Translations under genes and position numbers: made by a program
Shown here: piece by piece, positions 1 to 6,762 of the stretch
Layout of the letters: each line of letters starts with the position of its first letter
Position numbering within the stretch: position 1 is the stretch's first letter
NCBI GenBank assembly: GCA_023386395.1
Contig: JAEWJV010000571.1
Location: forward strand, 1-12,920
From: Bacteroidota bacterium
Lineage (GTDB): Bacteria > Bacteroidota > Bacteroidia > Chitinophagales > Chitinophagaceae
DNA length: 12,920 nt
Direction of reading: 5' to 3'
The notes under the pieces: generated by a model
What the model was told of the DNA's origin: nothing
The model's database searches: none
What the model saw: only the letters and a program-made list of their open reading frames with translations

Positions 1-609
1 AACCGCCTGTACAATATTCGCGGAAAGAATTCTCTCCGTCACACCGGTATCTGCAATTAAAGATTGAAAAACGCCCGGTTCTGCACCCGCATCTTCAAAT
101 AATTGCTGAATTGCCAGCGAGCAGCCGCAAACGTTTGGCGAATGCTTGAGCAAAGCCACATTGCCGGCCATTAACGTGGGTGCCGCAAATCTGAACACCT
201 GCCAGAATGGAAAATTCCAGGGCATAATGGCGAATACAGCGCCAACAGGCTGGTAAGTAACAAAGCTTTTTTTATAATCTGTTTTAACTATTTCATCCTG
301 CAAAAATTGTTGGGCATTTTCTGCGTAATAATTACAACCCAAAGCACATTTCTCCACTTCCGCTACAGCTTCCTTTATAACCTTGCCCATTTCGTTGGTC
401 ATAAGCGTTGCAAGCTTTTCCTTCCTTTCCAGCAACAACCTCGCAACATTCTTCAGTATTTCGGCACGGTATTCAAATGGCTTGCTGCTCCAGTGCGGGA
501 ATATTTTTTCTGAAAGGGCCAATGCATTATCAATGGCTGCCTTATCCATTATTTTATATTCAGCTATTTCCGTTTGATTAAATGGAAAGATGGATTTAAA
601 TGATGTCAT
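1..609 (-). CDS. Aldehyde dehydrogenase (succinate-semialdehyde dehydrogenase-like), 3'-truncated by window edge
   Basis: This is the first 203 codons of an NAD(P)-dependent aldehyde dehydrogenase, which oxidises an aldehyde to a carboxylate in the cytoplasm. The frame is open from the ATG at 609-607 to the left edge. Visible family marks are the MPWNFPFWQ block near residues 129-137, whose Asn132 corresponds to the oxyanion-hole Asn, and the LLKHSPN block near 153-159, whose Lys155 corresponds to the cofactor-binding Lys. The catalytic Glu and Cys lie beyond the window. The 'LLKH' form (rather than 'VVKP') points to the YneI/Sad-like succinate-semialdehyde dehydrogenase branch, but the substrate is inferred from family resemblance only. 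No Shine-Dalgarno sequence precedes the start, as is usual in Bacteroidota. It lies 93 bp downstream of mqnC on the same strand, with no obvious functional link. Confidence 0.88.
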   Translation of the reverse strand, partial: MTSFKSIFPFNQTEIAEYKIMDKAAIDNALALSEKIFPHWSSKPFEYRAEILKNVARLLLERKEKLATLMTNEMGKVIKEAVAEVEKCALGCNYYAENAQQFLQDEIVKTDYKKSFVTYQPVGAVFAIMPWNFPFWQVFRFAAPTLMAGNVALLKHSPNVCGCSLAIQQLFEDAGAEPGVFQSLIADTGVTERILSANIVQAV

Positions 610-657
610 TTTTGCAAACAATTTTTAAATCAATCAATAATAAAAAACAAGTACAAG

Positions 658-670
658 CATAGCAGCTATG
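658..670 (-). terminator. Possible weak hairpin terminator after mqnC
   Basis: A perfect 5-bp stem (CATAG / CTATG, 3-nt loop) lies 33 bp past the mqnC stop. On the minus strand it is followed after about 10 nt by a run of six T. The stem is short and the T run is displaced, so this is a weak candidate. If it does not work, mqnC and the aldehyde dehydrogenase could be co-transcribed. Confidence 0.22.
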
Positions 671-702
671 TAGCGCAATGCATAAACCGAACAATAACAA
701 TT

Positions 703-1827
703 CTAATAATCTATTACCTGCTCCACGATTGTTTCGGGTAATTCCCGCCATTCGTATTGCTGGTTGCGCAACTGGGGTTCAAAACCGGCTTCTTTAATAG
801 CTTCCTGCATGGTTTTGTAAGTAAACCGGTGCGGAGCACCGGCAGCGCTTACCACGTTCTCTTCAATCATAATACTGCCAAAATCGTTGGCGCCGGCGTG
901 CAGGCACAACTGCGCCGTCTGTTTGCCCACCGTTAACCAGCTTGCCTGTATGTTTTTAATGTTGGGCAACATAATACGGCTCATGGCAATCATTCTTATA
1001 TATTCTTCGGCTGTAGTAAGGTTGTGCACACCGCGTATGCGTGCCAGCAGTGTGTCCACATCCTGGAAAGTCCATGGAATAAATGCAAGAAACCCTTTGG
1101 CACTTTCCGGCTTCATGGCCTGCACTTCACGAATACGCGCCAGGTGAATGAACCGTTCTTCTATAGTTTCCACATGGCCAAACATCATGGTGGCACTGGT
1201 GGTGATGTTAAGTTCATGTGCTTCATGCATAATGGCCAGCCATTCGTCTGCACCGCATTTGCCTTTGCTTATTAACCTTCTTACACGGTCAATTAAAATC
1301 TCAGCGCCTGCGCCGGGCAGTGAATCAAGCCCTGCATTTTTTAATTCAGTTAAAACCTCACGATGCGATTTTTTTGACAGCTTGCATATATGCGCCACTT
1401 CAGGCGGCCCTAAAGCATGCAATTTTATGGTGGGAAACTCCTGTTTAATCTGCCTGAAGGTATTTGTATAAAAATCGAGTGATAAGCCGGGGTGATGGCC
1501 ACCCTGCAGCAGCAATTGATCACCGCCATACTTTAATGTTTCATGTATCTTTTTACGATACACAGGCATATCAGTTATATACGCTTCCGGGTGACCTGGT
1601 ATACGGTAAAAATTGCAGAACTTACAATTAGCCACGCATACATTGGTGGTGTTTACATTACGGTCTATCTGCCAGGTAACTTTTCCATGCGGCACTTGCT
1701 TTTTACGCAGCTCATTGGCTACCTGCATTAAGTCGGTTAATGGCGCATGTTCAAAAAGATAAACGCCTTCTTCAACACTTAAAAATTCAAAATCCAGGGC
1801 TTTTTGGTACAACGCTGCAACATTCAT
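703..1827 (-). CDS. mqnC: Cyclic dehypoxanthine futalosine synthase MqnC (radical SAM)
   Basis: The 374-residue product is a radical S-adenosylmethionine enzyme that cyclises dehypoxanthine futalosine in the futalosine route to menaquinone (cytoplasmic). The [4Fe-4S] motif CX3CX2C is present as C64, C68 and C71 in VCVANCKFCNFYR. It is preceded by VTWQIDRNVN, a block typical of MqnC. Other MqnC-like blocks are LLQGGHHPGL near 105-114, PGAGAEIL near 170, ATMMFGHVET near 213, FIPWTFQ, and the C-terminal ASWLTVG and GANDFGSIMIEENV blocks. Length fits the family, and the paralogue MqnE (aminofutalosine synthase) fits less well. No other menaquinone gene is nearby, so it appears to be a stand-alone gene. 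A match to the Bacteroidota -7 box on the minus strand (TAATTTTG, 1884-1877) lies 50 bp upstream without a matching -33 element, so its promoter is unproven. Confidence 0.93.
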   Translation of the reverse strand: MNVAALYQKALDFEFLSVEEGVYLFEHAPLTDLMQVANELRKKQVPHGKVTWQIDRNVNTTNVCVANCKFCNFYRIPGHPEAYITDMPVYRKKIHETLKYGGDQLLLQGGHHPGLSLDFYTNTFRQIKQEFPTIKLHALGPPEVAHICKLSKKSHREVLTELKNAGLDSLPGAGAEILIDRVRRLISKGKCGADEWLAIMHEAHELNITTSATMMFGHVETIEERFIHLARIREVQAMKPESAKGFLAFIPWTFQDVDTLLARIRGVHNLTTAEEYIRMIAMSRIMLPNIKNIQASWLTVGKQTAQLCLHAGANDFGSIMIEENVVSAAGAPHRFTYKTMQEAIKEAGFEPQLRNQQYEWRELPETIVEQVIDY

Positions 1828-1912
1828 CTTTAGGAGATTGTCTTTTGTTAAACGATTGCTGTTTTAAATGCAACAGCAAAATTACTGAAGAATACGTTGT
1901 GCTGCTTAATGG

Positions 1913-1944
1913 TTTGAAACTAAACAAAAGCAGCTTTATATTTA
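1913..1944 (+). promoter_or_regulatory. Candidate Bacteroidota-type promoter for the aspartyl protease gene
   Basis: TTTG at 1913-1916 is followed, after a 20-nt spacer, by TATATTTA at 1937-1944, a 7/8 match to the Bacteroidota -7 consensus TAnnTTTG at the accepted 19-21 nt spacing. It would start transcription near 1951 and leave a 5' leader of about 50 nt before the ATG at 2003. The region is AT-rich, so a chance match is possible. Confidence 0.33.
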
Positions 1945-2002
1945 CATTAGAGGTTTGGATTTACCTTAAAGCTAACGTACTTTCATAACTGCAATAACAC
2001 CA

Positions 2003-3250
2003 ATGAACGATTATTACAGGAACAATACTAAACGATTGAAAAATGCCACAGGTTTTAAGCACAGCATAAAATTTATTTGTATCCTGATTCTTGTTTTTTT
2101 AGGTAGCAGGCTCGCAGCACAGGAAGAATTTGTACCGCCGCCGGCAAAAATCATCACCTCTTTCCCTTTTACACAATTAACCGGTGGCATTATTATTATA
2201 CATGGCACATTAGACAGTTTGCAGGACACGCTGAATTTTGTGCTTGATACCGGCAGCGGCGGCATATCGCTTGATTCGGCAACCTGCGCTTATTATAATC
2301 TTAAGCTTGAACCAAGCGACCGCATTGTACGCGGCATTGCAGGCATGAAATATGTTTCATTTGCCAAAGATCACTCCCTTAACCTGCCCGGCCTTACGGT
2401 GAAAAGTCTTGATTTTCATATAAATGATTATGAAATTCTATCAAGCGCTTATGGTATGCATATAGACGGCATTGTCGGCTACAGTTTTTTCCGCCGCTAT
2501 ATTGTTAATATTGATTATGATGAACAATTGGTAAGGATTTTCACCGTAGGCACTTATAAATATCCCAGGGGCGGCCATCTTTTAAAACCCCAGTTCTCAA
2601 CCCTGCCTATGCAAATGGCAAGTGTAAAAGATGCCAATAAAGTGTTTGCCAAATTTTATCTTGATACGGGTGCGGGCCTGTGTTTATTAATGAATGATGA
2701 TTTTGCAAAAGACAGCGTTATTTTTAAAAAGAAAAGAAAGATGTTTTTATCGCAGGCCGAAGGCCTGGGTGGAAAAACAGATATGATGCTCTCCGTAGTA
2801 AAAGAAGTTAAAATAGGGCCTTACCGGTTTCGTAAGGTGCCTGCCTATATTTTTTCAGACGATTATAATGTTACCAATTATCCTGTATTAGGTGGCCTTT
2901 TGGGAAACGATCTTCTCAGGCGCTTTAATATGTGGATCAATTATCCATTACAGGAAATTTATATCAAACCAAATAAGCATTATCTTGATTCATTCGATTA
3001 TTCCTACACCGGTCTCGGCATTTATTTAATAAACGGCGCCATTACGGTTACTGATATTATAAAAAGCTCTCCTGCTGAAACTGCAGGATTTCAAAGCGGG
3101 GATATTATAGTGGGCGTGGAAAGCAACTTCAGCAATAACATACAGGCATATAAAATTTTACTGCAAAATGCACGCACTAAATTGAGGGTCGTTGTTATGC
3201 GTAAGGGTCAACCCCAGATAATTTACCTGAAAGTTAAGAGCATACTGTAA
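2003..3250 (+). CDS. Exported two-lobed retropepsin-like aspartyl protease with PDZ domain
   Basis: The 415-residue product starts with a basic n-region and a hydrophobic stretch (about 22-39, ending LAAQ), so it should be exported; a type I cleavage near residues 39-40 is inferred. It has two retropepsin-like halves. The first carries VLDTGSG (catalytic Asp82) and DGIVGYSFFRRYIVNIDY (155-172). The second carries YLDTGAG (Asp221) and GGLLGNDLLRRFNMWINY (297-314). The matching order of D-T-G and 'hydrophobic-hydrophobic-G' blocks indicates an internal duplication that gives a pepsin-like two-lobed active site in one chain. Residues about 335-412 look like a PDZ domain (GLGIYL start, AGFQSGDIIVGV core), which would bind peptide or protein C-termini. 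The family is common and poorly studied in Bacteroidota, and the substrate is unknown. It sits 103 bp upstream of an M16 peptidase on the same strand. The start at 2003 gives a sensible signal peptide, and no Shine-Dalgarno sequence is seen. Confidence 0.87.
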   Translation: MNDYYRNNTKRLKNATGFKHSIKFICILILVFLGSRLAAQEEFVPPPAKIITSFPFTQLTGGIIIIHGTLDSLQDTLNFVLDTGSGGISLDSATCAYYNLKLEPSDRIVRGIAGMKYVSFAKDHSLNLPGLTVKSLDFHINDYEILSSAYGMHIDGIVGYSFFRRYIVNIDYDEQLVRIFTVGTYKYPRGGHLLKPQFSTLPMQMASVKDANKVFAKFYLDTGAGLCLLMNDDFAKDSVIFKKKRKMFLSQAEGLGGKTDMMLSVVKEVKIGPYRFRKVPAYIFSDDYNVTNYPVLGGLLGNDLLRRFNMWINYPLQEIYIKPNKHYLDSFDYSYTGLGIYLINGAITVTDIIKSSPAETAGFQSGDIIVGVESNFSNNIQAYKILLQNARTKLRVVVMRKGQPQIIYLKVKSIL

Positions 3251-3353
3251 GTTTGCCGGGTTATGGAAAGCCGCAGGCTGTTGGCTTCAGACTACAAGCC
3301 GAAGCTTCTTAATGTTTGCAGCCGTTTTGAAATTTTAAACTTTCAGGATTTAC

Positions 3354-4592
3354 ATGATACACTATAATCGTTTTGTTTTAGATAATGGGTTGCGCGTTCT
3401 GGTGCATGAAGATAATACAACGCCAATGGCTGTTGTAAATGTTTTATACGATGTGGGCGCAAGGGATGAAGAACCTTCAAAAACAGGGTTTGCACATTTA
3501 TTTGAGCACCTGATGTTTGGCGGCAGCATTAATATTCCTGATTATGATGAGCCGCTGCAACGCGCCGGGGGCGAGAATAATGCCTACACAACAAACGATC
3601 TCACCAATTATTACTGCCAGTTGCCCGCTGAAAATATAGAAACAGCTTTTTGGCTGGAAAGCGACAGGATGTTAAGTCTCGCATTCAGTAAGAAAAGCCT
3701 GGATGTGCAACGCAAAGTGGTAAGTGAAGAATTTAAAGAGCATTATATTAATAAACCTTATGGCGATGCCTGGCATAAAATGCGGGAGCTGGCGTATACA
3801 ACGCATCCTTACAGGTGGATGACGATAGGAAAAGAGCTTAGCCATATTGAAGATGCCAAACTGGAAGACGTAAAGAATTTTTTCTTTAAGCATTACAGGC
3901 CTGTGAATGCAATATTGGTGGTTGGGGGGAATGTGAAAACGGATAACATTAAACGCCTTGCGGAAAAATGGTTTGGCCCTATTGAATCCGGCGCCAAATA
4001 CCAGCATCTTTTACCTGCCGAACCAAAACAAACAGTTAAACATGCAGAAGAAATTAAAGCCGACGTTCCTTTGGATGCATTTTATGAAACATGGCATATT
4101 CCCGGAAGGCTTGATGCCGGGTATCATGCAGCTGATTTAATAACAGAAATTTTAGGCGGCGGCGCTTCATCACGCTTGTACCAATCGCTTGTAAAAGAAA
4201 AGCGGTTATTCAGCAATATTGAGTGCTATCATTTTGGCAGCATCGATCCGGGCTTACTCACTATTGAAGGAAAGCTTGTAAAAGGTGTATCGATGCAAGC
4301 TGCTGAAAATGCTATTGCAGAAGAATTGACCCGGTTAAAAGAATATATTATAAGCGAAGAAGAACTGCAGAAAGTAAAGAATAAAACGGAAAGCATTATT
4401 GCATTTGAAGATATCTCGTTGATGAGCCGCGCCAGCAGCCTGGCGTATTATGAGTTGCTTGGAAATGCAGATTTAATGAACCAGGAACTTTCCAAATACC
4501 AGGCTATAACGGTGCAGGATATTCAGCATTACAGCCGGGAAATTTTTGAAGATAATAACAGCAACCTGCTGTATTATTATAGCAATAATTAA
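3354..4592 (+). CDS. M16 family zinc metallopeptidase (insulinase/processing-peptidase type)
   Basis: The 412-residue product has the inverted zinc motif HxxEH as HLFEH (48-52), with His48 and His52 as ligands and Glu51 as catalytic base. The third ligand would be Glu125 or Glu126 in VVSEEF, about 74 residues later as the family requires. The N-terminal M16 domain covers about 1-150, and the inactive-type C-terminal domain (about 165-345) contains GGGASSRLYQSLVKEKRL, a typical M16 block. All metal residues are present, so it should be active. The size matches the short M16B class that works as a homo- or heterodimer. No signal peptide is visible, so it is probably cytoplasmic, unlike the exported protease upstream. 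Many Bacteroidota carry a second, catalytically dead M16 gene next to the active one; here none follows, because a convergent gene begins 111 bp on. Confidence 0.92.
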   Translation: MIHYNRFVLDNGLRVLVHEDNTTPMAVVNVLYDVGARDEEPSKTGFAHLFEHLMFGGSINIPDYDEPLQRAGGENNAYTTNDLTNYYCQLPAENIETAFWLESDRMLSLAFSKKSLDVQRKVVSEEFKEHYINKPYGDAWHKMRELAYTTHPYRWMTIGKELSHIEDAKLEDVKNFFFKHYRPVNAILVVGGNVKTDNIKRLAEKWFGPIESGAKYQHLLPAEPKQTVKHAEEIKADVPLDAFYETWHIPGRLDAGYHAADLITEILGGGASSRLYQSLVKEKRLFSNIECYHFGSIDPGLLTIEGKLVKGVSMQAAENAIAEELTRLKEYIISEEELQKVKNKTESIIAFEDISLMSRASSLAYYELLGNADLMNQELSKYQAITVQDIQHYSREIFEDNNSNLLYYYSNN

Positions 4593-4660
4593 AGCACAGG
4601 TTGATTAGTTGAAAAGTTGAGAAACCAAAAGTTTTGTAATTGGGTTTAGGATTGAAAATA

Positions 4661-4687
4661 AACCCGTGAACAATTGAACCCGTAAAC
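4661..4687. repeat. Short imperfect direct repeat in the convergent spacer
   Basis: AACCCGTGAAC (4661-4671) and AACCCGTAAAC (4677-4687) are 10/11 identical with a 16-bp period. They lie between the convergent M16 and AAA+ genes. A hairpin GGGTTT (4642-4647) / AAACCC (4660-4665) with a 12-nt loop overlaps the first copy. No T run follows it on either strand, so I do not call a terminator. The rest of 4593-4703 is low-complexity spacer. Confidence 0.4.
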
Positions 4688-4703
4688 TTTTAAACTTTTA
4701 CAG

Positions 4704-6251
4704 TTACCTGAAGTTATCATCATTCAAATCATCTTCATCGTCATTATAATTCATCTGGCCCAGGTTCATCATGCTACCTATAAGATCTTTAAACTCTATC
4801 TTTCCTTCAATAACTTTTTTGCTGATGAGGGAATAAGCGGCAAGGCCGTGTAAAACAAACTCCATTAATAAAGCGTTTTCTTTTTCATTGGCATGCGGAA
4901 AATACTTTTTTACAAACCCATATAAGCCATCCACTTTATACAAAGCATTTATTTTATCGGCATCTTTTGCATCCATCATTAAATCTATATGGTTGCCCGC
5001 ATCAAACCACTTTGTTATAGCTTTATATGGATTATCATTTTCTTTTTCAGCCTGTGAAGCTTTACCTGTTGTCCTGCGCTTTTTTAATGTTTCAGGATTT
5101 GGAAAATAAGTAATGAACTGTGAGCGGATGGCTTTATCAAGCAGGTTTACTGCCACCTGGTAAGGACCTTCCTGTTCACCTTCATATACCAGCTCTATTT
5201 TACCCGTTATTGAAGGAATAATACCTACGAGGTCACTTATCCATATTTGTGTATGCTGCTCATTGTTACGAATGCTTCTTCTTTCGGCGCTGCTGTAAGC
5301 ATTTTCCATGGCAGCAATTGGCAACCTTGCACTCACTCCGCTTTTTTTATCTACATACTCATTATTACGCGCTTCAAAAGCCACCTGTTCAATTAAACGC
5401 TTAACCAGGTCGCTTATAGTTATAAGCGATTTTTGATCTTCGAGAATATCGGCTTCCTGTTCCGTTATTTCTAGGGATGTTTCAATCGTTTTTGGATAAT
5501 GCGTTAATATCTGGCTTTGAATCCTGTCTTTTAAAGGCGTAACAATACTGCCGCGGTTTGTGTAGTCTTCAGGATTGGCAGTGAATACAAATAAGATATC
5601 TAATGGCATTCTTAATTTAAAACCACGTATCTGTATATCGCCTTCTTCAAGAATATTAAACAGCGCCACCTGTACACGTGCCTGCAAATCGGGTATTTCG
5701 TTGATAACAAAAATGCCGCGGTTACTGCGGGGAATAATGCCGTAATGGATTACCCTTTCATCTGCAAAACTTAAACGGAGATTGGCAGCCTTGATTGGAT
5801 CGATGTCACCAATTAAATCCGCAACACTTACATCGGGTGTAGCCAGTTTTTCTCCGTAACGCCCGCTGCGGTGCAGCCATGTTATGGGTGTTTCATCTGC
5901 ATGTTCTGCAATAAGGTCTTTGGCATATTTGCTTAAAGGATGCAGGGGGTCATCATTTACTTCACTGCCGGCAATTACCGGAATATATTCATCCAACAAA
6001 TCTGTCATTTGCCTGGCCATGCGTGTTTTTGCCTGCCCGCGCAAACCAAGGAATAAAATATTGTGCCGGCTTAACAATGCTCTTTCTGTATCGGGAATTA
6101 CAGAATCTTCGTAGCCAATTATTCCTTTAAATGTATTCTCTTTATTGCGTATGCTTTCAATAAGATTTTTTCTTATTTCGTCTTTCACAGAAATGGATTT
6201 GTAACCACTTCTTTTTAATTCGCCTAATGTTTTTATCTTGTCTATGTTCAT
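4704..6251 (-). CDS. AAA+ ATPase of the MoxR / Mg-chelatase ChlI-like type
   Basis: The 515-residue product is a cytoplasmic AAA+ ATPase. Walker A is GLRGQAKT (69-76, Lys75 and Thr76). The Walker B region is GIFVINEI (179-186), with Asn184-Glu185 where most AAA+ proteins have Asp-Glu. Sensor 1 is in FTANPEDYTNRG (Asn226), and PLKDRI supplies a likely arginine finger at Arg243. The C-terminal part (about 260-480) is helical and ends in an acidic, Asp/Asn-rich tail. Databases often label this group as Mg chelatase or a 'sigma-54 interacting' protein. No chlorophyll genes are present, so literal Mg chelatase activity is unlikely. It is paired with the VWA protein at 6763-7860, as MoxR-type ATPases usually are; such pairs act as ATP-driven chaperones or metal-insertion machines on unknown clients. 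A 510-bp spacer holding a pseudogene separates the pair. The ATG at 6251 is chosen because MNIDKIKTLGELK fits the family N-terminus. Confidence 0.88.
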   Translation of the reverse strand: MNIDKIKTLGELKRSGYKSISVKDEIRKNLIESIRNKENTFKGIIGYEDSVIPDTERALLSRHNILFLGLRGQAKTRMARQMTDLLDEYIPVIAGSEVNDDPLHPLSKYAKDLIAEHADETPITWLHRSGRYGEKLATPDVSVADLIGDIDPIKAANLRLSFADERVIHYGIIPRSNRGIFVINEIPDLQARVQVALFNILEEGDIQIRGFKLRMPLDILFVFTANPEDYTNRGSIVTPLKDRIQSQILTHYPKTIETSLEITEQEADILEDQKSLITISDLVKRLIEQVAFEARNNEYVDKKSGVSARLPIAAMENAYSSAERRSIRNNEQHTQIWISDLVGIIPSITGKIELVYEGEQEGPYQVAVNLLDKAIRSQFITYFPNPETLKKRRTTGKASQAEKENDNPYKAITKWFDAGNHIDLMMDAKDADKINALYKVDGLYGFVKKYFPHANEKENALLMEFVLHGLAAYSLISKKVIEGKIEFKDLIGSMMNLGQMNYNDDEDDLNDDNFR

Positions 6252-6261
6252 TATTAATTTT

Positions 6262-6289
6262 TTTGCCGCAAAGGCACTAAGACACTAAA
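6262..6289 (+). repeat. Left inverted repeat (28 bp) flanking the GxxExxY pseudogene
   Basis: The repeat begins TTTGCCGCAAAGG and continues in the periodic pattern CACTAAGACACTAAA. It is 21/28 identical to the reverse complement of 6733-6760. The first 12 positions pair without a break apart from one G-U wobble. It lies only 10 bp upstream of the AAA+ gene start. The GCAAAG-GCAC-AAG pattern resembles short repeats I recognise from spacers of many Bacteroidota and related genomes; that is recall, not a search. Confidence 0.7.
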
Positions 6290-6316
6290 CTAATTACCTT
6301 ATCTTTTCTAATTATA

Positions 6317-6685
6317 TTACAAATATTTAATTCTATATTTTAATAACAGGGATATTAAAGTTGATCAGAAAACCTAAACGCTTATTTGTAAGCTTAAGGT
6401 GATTTATTACCCAGGCTGCCACAATGGATTTATTAAATCGACCGCTTTTAATGCCGCAAATTATTAAATCTTTAACCAAAACATCTAATCTTAACCCTTC
6501 ATTGAAAACGAGATTATCATAGAGAATTGGAATATCCACCTGCCTTTAATATTCAATGCCTTTTTGCTCAATTCGTAACAAAACATTTCATACTTTTTCA
6601 AGCAGCCCGGTCCAGGCTGCTTATGCACTTTAAATGCGCAATCAACAATTGCTTTAGCTAAATGTTCCCTCTGATCTGACAGCAT
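6317..6685 (-). pseudogene. GxxExxY family protein, frameshifted remnant
   Basis: Two overlapping frames together cover one GxxExxY-family protein (a family of about 125 residues and unknown function). The first frame (ATG 6685) reads LAKAIVDCAFKVHKQPGPGCL and then KKYEMFCYEL, so the signature G-x-x-E-x-x-Y has lost a residue and its Glu. It then slips out of frame near 6540-6550. The second frame continues with VDIPILYDN, RLDVLV and KLTNKRLGFLINFN, the normal C-terminal blocks of the family. In the middle, the usual ELK site reads GIK. One missing base after LNIK explains the switch: inserting it restores a continuous reading K-R-Q-V-D-I-P. A further extra A in an A run near 6330 may have cut the tail, since the next frame reads YRIKYL then stop (TAA at 6319-6317). 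With several lesions, this is a decayed gene rather than a sequencing error. Confidence 0.8.
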
Positions 6686-6732
6686 GGTATTTGAAGCTAT
6701 ATAAGAGTTGCGAATTTATGATTTACATTCTT

Positions 6733-6760
6733 CTTTGCGGCTTCGTGGCTTTGTGGCAAA
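6733..6760 (-). repeat. Right inverted repeat (28 bp) flanking the GxxExxY pseudogene
   Basis: Read on the minus strand it begins TTTGCCACAAAGCCACGAAG, the imperfect partner of 6262-6289 (21/28 identical). It ends 2 bp before the stop codon of the VWA gene (TAA at 6765-6763). Transcription of the whole spacer would allow the two copies to pair into a hairpin that encloses the pseudogene. Confidence 0.7.
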
Positions 6761-6762
6761 CT

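Larger units (their letters stand above)
6262..6760. mobile_element. Probable decayed small insertion unit (inverted repeats + GxxExxY pseudogene)
   Basis: The unit of about 499 bp consists of two imperfect 28-bp inverted repeats at its ends and a degenerate GxxExxY gene inside. The right repeat ends 2 bp from the stop of the VWA gene and the left repeat lies 10 bp from the start of the AAA+ gene, so the unit fills the spacer of a gene pair that is normally tight. There is no transposase and I see no convincing target-site duplication, so movement would have depended on functions supplied elsewhere. An alternative is an old gene insertion by recombination between dispersed repeats. Confidence 0.42.

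Noticed and set aside
887..1471. Several open frames on the plus strand opposite mqnC
   Set aside because: They are antisense frames within a clearly conserved gene and resemble no protein family.
703..1827. Alternative assignment of the radical SAM enzyme as MqnE (aminofutalosine synthase)
   Set aside because: The VTWQIDRN, ATMMFGHVET, FIPWTFQ and ASWLTVG blocks fit MqnC better.
3283..3300. Small inverted repeat GGCTT / AAGCC after the aspartyl protease gene
   Set aside because: The stem is only 5 bp with an 8-nt loop and no T run follows, so it is not a credible terminator.
6333..6539. Apparent short gene on the minus strand starting with GTG
   Set aside because: It is the C-terminal part of the same GxxExxY protein whose N-terminal part lies at 6491-6685 in another frame; both are reported as one pseudogene.
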